Below, one piece after another: positions 8,267-17,047 of a DNA stretch of 64,000 bases (position 1 is its first letter; each line of letters begins with the position of its first letter). Source of the DNA: Kocuria turfanensis (GTDB lineage: Bacteria; Actinomycetota; Actinomycetes; Actinomycetales; Micrococcaceae); NCBI RefSeq assembly GCF_001580365.1, contig NZ_CP014480.1, positions 2,171,008 through 2,235,007 on the forward strand, in the 5' to 3' direction. Made by a program: the position numbers and the translations under genes. Under the pieces are notes generated by a model, which ran no database searches, was not told where the DNA came from, and worked only from the letters and a program-made list of their open reading frames with translations.

Positions 8267-9148
8267 TCAGCCGGCGTACTCGTACCAGCCGCGGCCGGTC
8301 TTGCGGCCGTAGCGGCCCTGCTCGTAGAGCGTCTGCACGGAGGGGTGCGGCAGGTCCGCGGGGTCCCCGCTCTGCTCGTGCTCGGACAGCCGGATCAGGT
8401 AGGACACGTCGATGCCCACCAGGTCCATGAGCTCGAAGGGGCCCATGGGGTGGCCCAGGGCGGTGCGCGCGGCCACGTCGATGTCCTCGAAGCTGGCCAC
8501 GCCGTCGGCCTCCAGGCGCAGCGCCTCGTCCCGCAGGGCCCCCAGCAGGCGGTTGGCCACGAAACCGGGCACCTCCTGGTTGAGCCGCACCGGCTGCTTG
8601 CCGAGCCGGCGGGCCAGTGCGAGGGTCGTCTCCACGGTCGCGTCCGAGGTCAGCGGGTTGCGCACCACCTCGACGCAGGCCATGACCAGCGCCGGGTTGA
8701 AGAAGTGCATGTTGCAGACCCGGTCCCCGCGCCCGGTGGCGTCCATCAGCAGGGAGGAGGGGATGGTGGAGGAGTTGGTCGCCAGGATCGCGTGCTCGGG
8801 GGCGGCCTCGTCCAGGTCGGCGAACAGCTGCCGCTTGATGTCCAGCCGCTCCACGGCGGCCTCGAGCACGAAGTCGGTGGTGCGGGCGGCCTCGAGCGAG
8901 TCGGTGGTGTAGGCCATCCGGGACAGGGCGGCGTCCACCTCCTCGCGGCTGCGGCTGCCCTTCTCGGCGAGCCGGCCGAGGCGGCGGTGCACCTCGTCCC
9001 GGGACCGCTCCAGGGCGGCGGGGTCGAGGTCGCTGGTGGTGACGGTGTAGCCGGCCAGGGCGAAGACCGCCCCGATCTGGGTGCCCATGGCCCCGGATCC
9101 CACCACGAGGACGTCGTGGACGGCGTCGATGCTCGGCTGGGGGTTCAT
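8267..9148 (-). CDS. 3-hydroxyacyl-CoA dehydrogenase
   Basis: 293 residues, typical of single-domain bacterial 3-hydroxybutyryl-CoA dehydrogenases. The NAD-binding fold begins VLVVGSGAMGTQIG; the substrate region has ATNSSTIPSSLLM and the catalytic His in MHFFNPALVM; the C-terminal helical domain contains GFVANRL and HPMGPFELMDLVG. It oxidises 3-hydroxyacyl-CoA to 3-ketoacyl-CoA. ATG 9148 has a good GAAGGAG. The preceding gene is an enoyl-CoA hydratase, the step before it in beta-oxidation. Confidence 0.93.
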   Translation of the reverse strand: MNPQPSIDAVHDVLVVGSGAMGTQIGAVFALAGYTVTTSDLDPAALERSRDEVHRRLGRLAEKGSRSREEVDAALSRMAYTTDSLEAARTTDFVLEAAVERLDIKRQLFADLDEAAPEHAILATNSSTIPSSLLMDATGRGDRVCNMHFFNPALVMACVEVVRNPLTSDATVETTLALARRLGKQPVRLNQEVPGFVANRLLGALRDEALRLEADGVASFEDIDVAARTALGHPMGPFELMDLVGIDVSYLIRLSEHEQSGDPADLPHPSVQTLYEQGRYGRKTGRGWYEYAG

Positions 9149-9231
9149 GGTGGCTCCTTCGAGAGGCCGCGGGGGCCTCGGGTGGTGGGTCGTGGTCGGT
9201 GGGCCCGGCCGTGGTGCCGGCCGGTGGTGCC

Positions 9232-10188
9232 TCAGGCGTCGCGGAAGTGCGCGGGCCGCTTCTCCAGGAAGGCGCTCGCGCCCTCGGCCTTCTCGTCGGC
9301 GGCGTAGAGCAGGGACTGGGCCAGGCGCTCCAGCAGCAGCCCGGTGCGCTGGTCCGTCTCGGCGCCGCCGCGCACCACGAGCTTGGCCAGGCGCACGGCC
9401 AGCGGCCCCTTGGCCAGGATCGTGCCCGCGGTGCCGAGCGCGGCGTCGAGCAGCTCCTCGGGGGGCACCACGCTGGTGACCAGGCCGATCCGCAGGGCCT
9501 CCTCGGCGTCGATGATCCGGCCGGTGAGGATCATCTCCTGGGCCCGGCCCAGGCCCACGAGCCGGGAGAGCCGCTGGGTGCCGCCGGCGCCCGGGAGGAT
9601 GCCGAGGCCGGCCTCGGGCAGCCCGAACCGGGCGCGGTCGGCGGCGATGCGGATGTCGCAGGACATCGCCAGCTCGTTGCCCCCGCCCAGGGCCACGCCG
9701 TTGACGGCGGCGATCGTGGGCAGCTCGAGGTCCTGGATCCGGTCCCAGAGGCGCTGCATCCGGGCCCGCAGCCCGTCCTGCAGCGTGTAGCCGACCAGCT
9801 GGGAGATGTCCGCGCCGGCCACGAAGGACTTCTCCCCCGCGCCGGTGAAGACGACCGCGTCGACGTCGGCCCGCCGCTCGCACGCGTCGAGGGCGGCCTC
9901 GATCCCGTCCAGCACCCCGACGTTCAGGGCGTTGCGCACCTCGGGCCGGGTCACGGTGACGACGGCGACGCGGCCCCGCAGCTCGACGACGACGGTGCCC
10001 GTCCCCGTCTCGATGGCGGCGTCCGTGCCGGTGCTGGTGTCCGCGCCGGTCGCGCCGGTGCCCGTGGTCGTGTCCGCGGCCGTGTCGGCGCCGGTGGTCG
10101 TGTCGGCGTCCGTGCCGGTGCTGCTGTTCGTGCCGGTGGTCGTGTCCGCGGCCGTGCCGGTGGTCGCGTCCGTGGTGGTCTCGCTCAT
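9232..10188 (-). CDS. Enoyl-CoA hydratase with Thr/Asp/Gly-rich N-terminal extension
   Basis: 318 residues; the crotonase core starts at about residue 66 (VVVELRGRVAVVTVTRP). It contains the oxyanion-hole segment AGADISQL, GVALGGGNELAMSCD and PEAGLGILPGAGGTQRL, whose two Glu (NELAM, PEAG) match the catalytic pair of hydratases. Residues 1-65 are low complexity, almost only T, D, A, G and S in TTTG/TDA repeats. The only in-frame ATG is at 10188, with GGAAGG 8 nt upstream, and no ATG or GTG lies between the extension and the core, so the extension appears to be translated. It acts with the neighbouring 3-hydroxyacyl-CoA dehydrogenase. Confidence 0.9.
   Translation of the reverse strand: MSETTTDATTGTAADTTTGTNSSTGTDADTTTGADTAADTTTGTGATGADTSTGTDAAIETGTGTVVVELRGRVAVVTVTRPEVRNALNVGVLDGIEAALDACERRADVDAVVFTGAGEKSFVAGADISQLVGYTLQDGLRARMQRLWDRIQDLELPTIAAVNGVALGGGNELAMSCDIRIAADRARFGLPEAGLGILPGAGGTQRLSRLVGLGRAQEMILTGRIIDAEEALRIGLVTSVVPPEELLDAALGTAGTILAKGPLAVRLAKLVVRGGAETDQRTGLLLERLAQSLLYAADEKAEGASAFLEKRPAHFRDA
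10020..10188. repeat. Imperfect in-frame repeat coding the hydratase extension
   Basis: Segments such as ccggtggtcgtgtccgcgg recur at multiples of three bases within the first 170 bp of the hydratase gene, encoding the TTTGTDA-like residues. The in-frame copy structure suggests slippage or duplication, with selection to keep the frame. Confidence 0.7.
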
Positions 10189-10203
10189 GGCTGGTCCTTC
10201 CGG

Positions 10204-12201
10204 TCAGGCGTTCGCGGTCACGGGCGCATCGGCCCGGGCCGCAGGGGCGTCGTCGTCGGTGGCCCCGGCCTTCACGGTGAGGAAGGTCAGCAGCACGCTC
10301 CCGGCCACGAGGGCCAGGCCGACGACGGCGGTGAGCGGGGTGGGCAGGAAGAGCAGGAACCCGCCGACGGCCGCGGCGACCCGGAACAGCGCGGGCATCC
10401 GGCGGTCGAAGCCGACCGTCCAGCCCTCGATCGCCGAGGCCAGGGCGTAGACGCCCACGATGCTCAGGGCGAAGGCCAGCAGGATCCGCCCGGGCGAGTC
10501 CTGGGCGACGAGCGCCGGGTTGAGGGCGAAGCCGAACGGGACGATGTACTTCACCGCGCCCAGCTTCATGGCGGCCACGCTGGTGGCCATGGCGGGAGCC
10601 TTGGCCAGGCCCGCCGCGGCGAACGCGGCCAGGCCCACGGGCGGGGTGATGTAGGAGACGGACGCCCAGTAGATGACGAACAGGTGCGCCGCGAGCGGGT
10701 TCACCCCGAGGTCGATCACCGCCGGGACCATGACGATCGCCAGGAACACGTAGGCCGCGGAGATGGTCATGCCCATCCCGAGGATGAAGCAGGTGACCGC
10801 GCCGGCGATGAGGATGAGCACCACGTTGTCGCCGACCAGCGAGACCAGCTCGCGGGCCAGGGACAGGCTCACGCCGGTGGCGGTGAGCCCGCCGACGATC
10901 AGGCCCACGCCGGCGATGATCCCGATGATGTTGCCCAGCGTCCGGCCGGCGTCGACCAGGAAGTCGGTGAACTCCCGCAGGCCGAACGTCTGGCCCGGGC
11001 GCAGGACGGCCACCACGAGCAGCACCAGGATCACCCAGTAGGGCACCTGCGCCTCGGAGCTGGTGAGGAACAGCATCCCGGTGAGCAGGGCCAGCGCCAG
11101 GACGTAGGGCCAGCCCTGCACCAGGGTGGCGAGGGTCCGGGGCAGCATGCTCACGGGCACGCCCTTCAGCCCCTTGCGGGCCGCGTAGCCGTCGACCTGC
11201 AGGTAGATGCCCAGGAAGTACAGGACGGCGGGGATGGTGGCGGCGACCAGGATCTCCGTGTACGGCACCCCCACGAAGGAGACCATCAGGAAGGCCGCGG
11301 TGCCCATGATCGGCGGGGTGATGGACCCGCCGGAGGAGGCCGTGGCCTCGATCCCGCCGGCGTAGGTGGGGCTGAACCCGGAACGCTTCATGGCCGGGAT
11401 GGTCATGGGTCCGGTGGTCAGCACGTTGGAGACCGCGCTGCCGCTCATCATGCCCATCGCGGCGCTGCTGGCCACGGACACCTTGGCGGAGCCGCCGCGG
11501 TAGCGGCCGAAGATCGACATCGACAGGTTGTGGAAGAAGTCCGCGCCGCCGGTGTGCTGCAGGGCCACGCCGAAGACCAGGAAGCCCACGAGGATGGTCG
11601 CCGCGGTCTGGATCGGCAGGCCCAGCACGCCCTCGGCGCCCATGATGTGCACCTGCGCCAGCGTGGGCAGGTCGTAGGTCACGCCCTGCAGCACCCCGAT
11701 CGGCAGGTTCTCGGCCACCAGCGGATAGAGCGAGAAGAGCAGGGCGATCACGGTGACGACCGTCCCGCCGGTGCGGCGCAGGGCCTCCAGGACCACGAGC
11801 CACAGCACGAAGGCGGCCACCGTGGCGGTGGTCGGCGCCATGAACTCCCAGCCGAAGTTCTTGATCCGGGTGCCGTTGACCGCGAAGTACACGCACACCG
11901 CCGCCGAGACCACCATGAGCAGCACGTCGTACCAGCGGACCGGGGACTCCTGCGGCACGGGTGCGTCGTCGTCCCGGCCGGCCCCGACCTTCGCGGCCAG
12001 GGGCACCTTGCGCAGCGGGTTGACGATGAACACGACCGGCAGGAAGGCGGCCAGGATCAGATAGAGGTAGGAGTTGGTGAGCAGGGACAGCCCGCCCACG
12101 TTCCAGAAGAAGACCTGGTTCATGGCCAGCAGCACGCCCAGGACGGTCAGCACGATCACGGCGGCGCGCCACGGGGTCGTCACCCGGGTGTCAGTTCTCA
12201 T
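10204..12201 (-). CDS. TRAP transporter permease, fused small and large subunits
   Basis: 665 residues, the size of TAXI-type fused DctQM permeases. The N-terminal four-helix part starts MNQVFFWNVGGLSLLTNSYL; the large domain carries GLPIQTAATILVGFLVFGVALQ, SNVLTTGPMTIPAMKRSGFSPTYAGGIEATASSGGSITPP and a matching second half with GMGMTISAAYVFLAIVMVP. It takes up a carboxylate driven by an ion gradient together with the binding protein upstream. Its ATG (12201) overlaps that gene's 3' end by 11 bp, so the two are coupled. The C-terminus is Ala/Asp-rich and soluble. Confidence 0.93.
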   Translation of the reverse strand: MRTDTRVTTPWRAAVIVLTVLGVLLAMNQVFFWNVGGLSLLTNSYLYLILAAFLPVVFIVNPLRKVPLAAKVGAGRDDDAPVPQESPVRWYDVLLMVVSAAVCVYFAVNGTRIKNFGWEFMAPTTATVAAFVLWLVVLEALRRTGGTVVTVIALLFSLYPLVAENLPIGVLQGVTYDLPTLAQVHIMGAEGVLGLPIQTAATILVGFLVFGVALQHTGGADFFHNLSMSIFGRYRGGSAKVSVASSAAMGMMSGSAVSNVLTTGPMTIPAMKRSGFSPTYAGGIEATASSGGSITPPIMGTAAFLMVSFVGVPYTEILVAATIPAVLYFLGIYLQVDGYAARKGLKGVPVSMLPRTLATLVQGWPYVLALALLTGMLFLTSSEAQVPYWVILVLLVVAVLRPGQTFGLREFTDFLVDAGRTLGNIIGIIAGVGLIVGGLTATGVSLSLARELVSLVGDNVVLILIAGAVTCFILGMGMTISAAYVFLAIVMVPAVIDLGVNPLAAHLFVIYWASVSYITPPVGLAAFAAAGLAKAPAMATSVAAMKLGAVKYIVPFGFALNPALVAQDSPGRILLAFALSIVGVYALASAIEGWTVGFDRRMPALFRVAAAVGGFLLFLPTPLTAVVGLALVAGSVLLTFLTVKAGATDDDAPAARADAPVTANA

Positions 12202-13363
12202 CGTCGGTCCCCTCGGTTCCCTCGGTCGGCTCGGTGTCCAGCTCGGTCTTCTTCCACTCCGCCCAGTCCTGTGCGAGCGTCTCCTCCGAGGAGGACTCGA
12301 CGACGCCGGGCCACCCCTCCCGCATCCGCTCGCCGCGCTCGACGAGCTCCTGGTTCTTCCGCTCGAGCTCCTCGGTCCACACGCCGCGCTCCTCGAAGTA
12401 GCGGACGGTGCCCTCGTGGAACGGGACCACCAGCGGCTCCTTCAGGACGGCGTCGAAGGAGAACCGGTGGGTGTCCGGGGTGGTGGTCTCGTAGCGCTCG
12501 TAGTGCTCCACCATCGACTTCACGAGGTGGTAGACCTCGTCGGCGTCGCGGGAGGCCAGGGTCGTGAGCGGGATCGTGTACTCGAGCACGCGGGCGCTCT
12601 CGCCCTTCTCCATCCCGGCGCCGTCGGTGACCTCGCCGACCGAGACCATGGGCATGAGCTCGTCCCAGGTCTCGTAGCGGGCCGGGTCCGGGTCGTCGAA
12701 GCCCAGCCACTTCACGTCGTGCTTGGAGGCGAGCTCGTCGATGTTGGAGCCCACCACGTTCTGGTACAGGGCGTCGATCTGCCCGGCCTCCAGAGCGGCG
12801 ATCTGCTCGCCGTAGGAGACGGGGACCTTCTGGACGTCCTCCCCGGTCAGGCCGCCGTAGTTGAGGAAGCCCTCCATCTTGTTGTTGATCGAGGTGTTGG
12901 CGGTCAGCTCCGGGAACCGCTTGCCCTCCAGGTCCGCGAAGGAGTCGATCCCGCTGTCCTCGCGCACCAGCAGGCCGTAGTTGCCCAGCGGCGCCCACAC
13001 CATCCGGAGGTCCTGGGGGCCCCACTCCGGGCTGGCGTACTCGTAGTCGCCCTCGAAGGCGTAGTAGTACTCGTCCCCGGCCCGGGAGTAGTCCACGGTG
13101 CCGTTGACCAGCGGGGCCAGCCGGCCGATGCCGGTGTCCGCGGTCATCAGGCGCACCTGCACACCCTCCTCGTTGGTGAGCGTGTTCGCGATCGCGGCGA
13201 GGTCGTTGTACGTGCCGGTGCCCACGTTGTAGGTGGACCACACCAGCTGCTGCGGCAGCCCGTTGGGGCCCACCGGCTCCTCTCCGACGGCGGCGCTGCA
13301 CCCGGTCAGGCCCAGCAGGGCGATGGCGCCCAGGGCGGCGAACCGTGTTCTCGTTGTCCTCAT
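12191..13363 (-). CDS. TAXI-family TRAP transporter solute-binding lipoprotein
   Basis: 390 residues. A signal peptide ends in the lipobox LGLTGC, giving lipidated Cys22, so the protein sits on the outer face of the membrane. The family pattern is clear: STYNVGTGTYNDLAAIANTL, VRLMTADTGIGRLAPLVNGTVDY, YGLLVREDSGIDSFADLEGKR, and EQIAALEAGQIDALYQNVVGS. The C-terminal 60 residues are unusually acidic and charged (ending TEPTEGTEGTDDEN). The substrate is unknown; TAXI relatives bind small carboxylates such as glutamate or ketoacids. It is located ahead of the fused permease and downstream of a hydratase gene. Confidence 0.92.
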   Translation of the reverse strand: MRTTRTRFAALGAIALLGLTGCSAAVGEEPVGPNGLPQQLVWSTYNVGTGTYNDLAAIANTLTNEEGVQVRLMTADTGIGRLAPLVNGTVDYSRAGDEYYYAFEGDYEYASPEWGPQDLRMVWAPLGNYGLLVREDSGIDSFADLEGKRFPELTANTSINNKMEGFLNYGGLTGEDVQKVPVSYGEQIAALEAGQIDALYQNVVGSNIDELASKHDVKWLGFDDPDPARYETWDELMPMVSVGEVTDGAGMEKGESARVLEYTIPLTTLASRDADEVYHLVKSMVEHYERYETTTPDTHRFSFDAVLKEPLVVPFHEGTVRYFEERGVWTEELERKNQELVERGERMREGWPGVVESSSEETLAQDWAEWKKTELDTEPTEGTEGTDDEN

Positions 13364-13392
13364 GACGGCCTTTCGTCGTGCGGTGGGGGCGC

Positions 13393-14196
13393 TCAGCGCC
13401 CGGAGAAGGAGGGCTCGCGCCGCTCGAGGAAGGCGTGCTTGCCCTCCCGGAAGTCGGCGGTCCCGAAGAGCGCGGGCTGGTGCTCCCGCTCGAAGGCGAG
13501 GGCGTCCCCGAGGGAGCCGGAGGACTCGCGCAGGCCCCGCTTGAGCGTGGCGACCGCCAGCGGCGCCCGCTGCGCGAGGTCCTGGGCGCCGGCGATCGCG
13601 GCGTCCAGCACGTCGGCATCCGCCACCACGCGGTCGGCGAGCCCGGCGGCCAGGGCGGCCCGCGCGTCCACCGGCGCGCCCTCGAGCAGGATCGCCCGGG
13701 CCCGGCCGGGACCCACGCGCTGGCCCAGCGAGTGCACCAGGCCCCCGTCGGGGACCAGCCCGAGGCGGGTGAAGGGGAACAGGAAGCGGGCGGACTCCCC
13801 GGCCACCACGACGTCGCAGAGGCAGACGAGGCCGACGGCCACACCGGCGGCGGGCCCGCTCACCGCGGCGACGACGGGCTTCTCCAGCGCGGCGAGCTGC
13901 TGCACCAGGCCCGCGATCTCCGTCATCCGGTCGGCCGACGCCGCGGCGCCGGCCGGGGGCATCGAGGCGAGGTCCCCGCCGCCGCTGAAGCAGTCGCCCG
14001 CGCCGGTGAGCACCACGGCGCCCACCGCGGGGTCCGCCGCGAGCTCCGCCAGGACGGCGCGCAGCCGGTCGCGCAGCTCGGCGCCGAGCACGTTGCGGCG
14101 GCGCTCGTCGTCCAGGATCACGACGGCCACGGCGCCGGCGCGCTCGACGCGCACCTGCGGCGGGGCCTCGAGGGCGGTGGGGTGCGGCTCCGGCAC
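13393..14196 (-). CDS. Enoyl-CoA hydratase/isomerase family protein
   Basis: 267 residues from the GTG at 14196, which has an ideal GGAGG seven bases upstream; ATGs at 14229-14232 would add 11-12 residues but lack such a site. The crotonase fold is seen in ALEKPVVAAVSGPAAGVAVGLVCLCDVVVAG and RLGLVPDGGLVHSLGQRVG. The oxyanion motif reads SGGGDLASM. The first catalytic Glu of hydratases is not at the usual place (VGLVCLCD), while PDGG replaces PEAG, so isomerase, thioesterase or other crotonase chemistry is possible. First gene of the leftward operon, divergent from gcdH. Confidence 0.85.
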   Translation of the reverse strand: MPEPHPTALEAPPQVRVERAGAVAVVILDDERRRNVLGAELRDRLRAVLAELAADPAVGAVVLTGAGDCFSGGGDLASMPPAGAAASADRMTEIAGLVQQLAALEKPVVAAVSGPAAGVAVGLVCLCDVVVAGESARFLFPFTRLGLVPDGGLVHSLGQRVGPGRARAILLEGAPVDARAALAAGLADRVVADADVLDAAIAGAQDLAQRAPLAVATLKRGLRESSGSLGDALAFEREHQPALFGTADFREGKHAFLERREPSFSGR

Positions 14197-14383
14197 GGGG
14201 TCCTCCGAACGTCGGGATGTAGTGCACATCACATTCGCACGACCGACTGTGAAACCTCAAATACCTAATGTGCGCTCCAGTGATACCCATAAAGGAAATA
14301 TCGCGGGCCGGGTGTTGTCCGGGTCACACCTGCGACATCCTCGACAGAGGCACCCGCCCCACACCCGTTCCCCAGGAGGACCC
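14197..14383. promoter_or_regulatory. Divergent promoter region of the acyl-CoA operon and gcdH
   Basis: An AT-richer stretch (14238-14305) lies between the divergent starts and is the obvious place for both promoters. Candidate -10 elements include TAATGT or CATAAA rightward and TAGGTA leftward. No clear palindromic operator stands out and no regulator gene is adjacent. The gcdH ATG has AGGAGG seven bases upstream. Confidence 0.45.
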
Positions 14384-15562
14384 ATGACCGCCGCCGCGAC
14401 CGATCTGCTCAACGTCGACGCGGACCTCGGCCCCGAGGAGCTCGAGACCCGCGACAGCGTCCGCGAGTTCGTGGACCGCCGGATCCGCCCCAACATCGCC
14501 GGGTGGTACGCCGACGCCGTCTTCCCGCAGGAGATCGTGCCCGAGATGGCGCAGCTGGGTCTGCTGGGCATGCACATCCAGGGCTACGGGTGCGCCGGGA
14601 AGTCCGCGGTGCAGTACGGCATCGCGATGCAGGAGCTCGAGGCCGGGGACTCCGGGCTGCGCACGTTCGTCTCCGTGCAGGGCTCGCTCGCGATGTCCGC
14701 GATCGCCAAGCACGGCTCCGAGGAGCAGAAGCAGCGCTGGCTGCCCGGCATGGCCGCCGGCGAGATCATCGGCTGCTTCGGGCTCACCGAGCCCACCGCC
14801 GGCTCCGACCCCTCCACGATGGCGACCACCGCGGTGCGCGAGGGCGACGAGTGGGTGCTCAACGGCGCCAAGCGCTGGATCGGCCTGGCCTCGATCGCCC
14901 ACGTGGCCGTGATCTGGGCCAAGACCGTGGACGAGAGCGGCAAGGCGCGGGTCCGGGGCTTCCTGGTGCCCACCGGCACCCCCGGGTTCACGGCCACCCC
15001 GATCGAGCCGAAGCTGTCGATGCGCGCCTCCATCCAGTGCGACATCACCCTCCAGGACGTGCGGCTCCCGGCCGATGCGCTCCTGCCGGAGAACCCCGGG
15101 CTGCGGGGCCCGTTCTCCTGTCTCAACGAGGCCCGCTACGGCATCGTGTGGGGCGCCCTGGGCGCCGCGCGCGACAGCTTCGAGGCCGCCCTGGCCTACT
15201 CGCAGCAGCGCATCCAGTTCGACAAGCCCCTGGCGGCCTACCAGCTCTCCCAGCAGAAGCTGGTGAACATGGCCCTGGAGATCCAGAAGGGGCAGCTGCT
15301 GGCCCTGCGCATCGGACGGCTCAAGGACGAGGGCCGGCTGGAGAACCACATGATCTCCGTGGGCAAGCTCAACAACTGCCGGGTGGCGATCGAGGTGTGC
15401 CGGGAGGCCCGGACGATGCTCGGCGGCAACGGGGTCACCCTCGACCACTCCCCGCTGCGGCACGCCAACAACCTGGAGTCCGTGCGCACCTACGAGGGCA
15501 CCGACGAGGTGCACACGCTGATCCTGGGCCAGCACCTGACCGGGCACGCGGCCTTCCGCTGA
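14384..15562 (+). CDS. gcdH: Glutaryl-CoA dehydrogenase
   Basis: 392 residues; oxidises and decarboxylates glutaryl-CoA to crotonyl-CoA plus CO2 using FAD. It can be followed along the human enzyme: the Arg before SVQGSLAM (LRTFVSVQGSLAM) matches the residue that binds the gamma-carboxylate, FGLTEPTAGSDPSTM is the flavin loop, KLSMRASIQCDI and GPFSCLNEARYGIVWGALGA follow, and the catalytic base is Glu371 in TYEGTDEVH. ATG 14384 has AGGAGG. Monocistronic and divergent from an operon that holds hydratase and hydroxyacyl-CoA dehydrogenase genes able to process crotonyl-CoA. Confidence 0.93.
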   Translation: MTAAATDLLNVDADLGPEELETRDSVREFVDRRIRPNIAGWYADAVFPQEIVPEMAQLGLLGMHIQGYGCAGKSAVQYGIAMQELEAGDSGLRTFVSVQGSLAMSAIAKHGSEEQKQRWLPGMAAGEIIGCFGLTEPTAGSDPSTMATTAVREGDEWVLNGAKRWIGLASIAHVAVIWAKTVDESGKARVRGFLVPTGTPGFTATPIEPKLSMRASIQCDITLQDVRLPADALLPENPGLRGPFSCLNEARYGIVWGALGAARDSFEAALAYSQQRIQFDKPLAAYQLSQQKLVNMALEIQKGQLLALRIGRLKDEGRLENHMISVGKLNNCRVAIEVCREARTMLGGNGVTLDHSPLRHANNLESVRTYEGTDEVHTLILGQHLTGHAAFR

Positions 15563-15633
15563 GCACCCGCCGGCGCCGGGCGGACTGACGAAGATCACAC
15601 CGGGAGACCTGGGAGGCCCCGGGGACGCACGCG

Positions 15634-15639
15634 TAGCAT
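15634..15639 (+). promoter_or_regulatory. Putative -10 of the MFS gene
   Basis: TAGCAT lies about 75 nt ahead of the GTG at 15716. A Crp-like sequence, TGACGAAGATCACA, lies about 35 bp further upstream; its left half deviates from consensus. Tentative. Confidence 0.3.
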
Positions 15640-15715
15640 CAGGAGTTCCGCCACTCCGTCGCGGGCTCGATGACGCGCTCGTCGCCCCAACCGCCGCCCT
15701 CCGGAAGGTCCCGCC

Positions 15716-16933
15716 GTGTCCGCACCCCGCACCGCTCTGCTCCAGGTGGTCAACGCCCCCGGCCCCGCCGGCACCCGTCTCGCGCTCTTCGCCCTGGCCA
15801 TGGGCGGGTTCGGCGTGGGCACCACCGAGTTCGCCTCGATGGGCCTGCTGCCCTTCATCGCCGAGGACCTCGGCGCCTCGATCCCGGCCGTGGGCCAGTC
15901 CATCTCGCTCTACGCGCTGGGCGTGGTGGTGGGCGCGCCGCTGATCACGGCGCTCGCCGCCCGGGTGGAGCGCAAGACGCTGCTGCTGGGGCTGATGCTC
16001 ACGTTCGTCGTGGGCAACGGGCTCTCGGCGGCCGCGCCCTCGCTCGAGTGGCTGTTCGTGGCCCGGTTCCTCTCCGGGCTGCCGCACGGGGCCTATTTCG
16101 GGGTGGCCGCGGTGGTGGCCTCCTCCCTCGTGCCCCGCGAGCGGCGCGGCACCGCGGTGGCCCGGGTCATGCTCGGGCTGACGATCGCCAACATCGTGGG
16201 CGTGCCGTTCGCGGCGGCCCTCGGCGGGGCCCTGGGCTGGCGCTCCGCCTACCTGCTGGTGGTGCTGCTGGGCGCCCTGACCATCGCGGCGCTGGCCCTC
16301 TGGGTCCCGCGCACGCGCAACGAGGGCATGGCCTCCCCGACCCAGGAGATCCGCGCCCTGGCCCGCCCGCAGGTGGTCCTGACGCTGCTGGCCGGCTCCG
16401 TGGGCTTCGGCGGGATGTTCGCGGTCTACACCTACATCTCCCCCACCCTGACCGAGCTCTCCGGCCTGGACATCGGCACCGTCCCGTGGGTGCTGGCCGT
16501 GTTCGGCGTGGGCATGACCGTGGGCTCCCTGCTGGCCGGTCCGCTGGTGGACCGCTCGATCGAGAGGACCGCCCTGGGCGCCGGCGCCGTCTCGGGGCTC
16601 GCCCTGGCCTTCTTCGCGCTGTTCGTCCACGTCCCGGCGGCGGCCGTGATCGGCGCACTGTGGATCGGGATCATGGGCTCGATCTTCACGACCTCCCTGC
16701 AGGTGCGCCTGCTGCGCGAGGCCAAGGACGCCCCCTCCCTCACCGCGGCCATGAACCACGCCGCGTTCAACCTGGCCAACGCGATGGGCGCCTTCCTGGG
16801 CGGGGCCGTGATCTCCGCCGGATGGGGCTACCGCGCCCCGGCCTGGGTGGGCGTGGGCCTGGCGCTGGCCGGGCTGCTCATCCTGACCTACGCCGTCCAG
16901 CGGCGCCGGCAGCAGTCGCTCTCGGCGGGCTGA
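15716..16933 (+). CDS. MFS transporter, DHA1 / AraJ-like
   Basis: 405 residues, twelve predicted membrane helices. Typical features of this sugar-efflux/drug-efflux subfamily are GGFGVGTTEFASMGLLPFIAEDL in helix 1, RFLSGLPHGAYFGVAAVVA, and AAMNHAAFNLANAMGAFLGG near the C-terminus. The GTG start at 15716 has GGAAGG 7-8 nt upstream. It stands alone between gcdH and the two-component system. The cargo cannot be inferred; relatives export sugars, purines or drugs. Confidence 0.9.
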   Translation: MSAPRTALLQVVNAPGPAGTRLALFALAMGGFGVGTTEFASMGLLPFIAEDLGASIPAVGQSISLYALGVVVGAPLITALAARVERKTLLLGLMLTFVVGNGLSAAAPSLEWLFVARFLSGLPHGAYFGVAAVVASSLVPRERRGTAVARVMLGLTIANIVGVPFAAALGGALGWRSAYLLVVLLGALTIAALALWVPRTRNEGMASPTQEIRALARPQVVLTLLAGSVGFGGMFAVYTYISPTLTELSGLDIGTVPWVLAVFGVGMTVGSLLAGPLVDRSIERTALGAGAVSGLALAFFALFVHVPAAAVIGALWIGIMGSIFTTSLQVRLLREAKDAPSLTAAMNHAAFNLANAMGAFLGGAVISAGWGYRAPAWVGVGLALAGLLILTYAVQRRRQQSLSAG

Positions 16934-17047
16934 GCCCCGCGCCCTGCCCCCGGGGAGCCCGCTCCCTCCGCCCTGCATGGGCGCGGGCGTCTCCGTGGAC
17001 GGCGCCGGGCCCGCCGCGACGAGGCAGCCGGGACCGGGCGCACCACG

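Noticed and set aside
14229..14232. ATG start for the first hydratase gene
   Set aside because: The GTG at 14196 has a perfect GGAGG at seven bases; the ATGs lack a ribosome site and would extend into the promoter region.
1719..15562. Very long open frames opposite or out of frame with real genes (for example over 1719-3968, 9199-12567 and 39867-45497)
   Set aside because: They lack domains, have Arg/Gly/Pro/His-rich translations and exist because high G+C removes stop codons in shadow frames. Each overlaps a well-supported gene.
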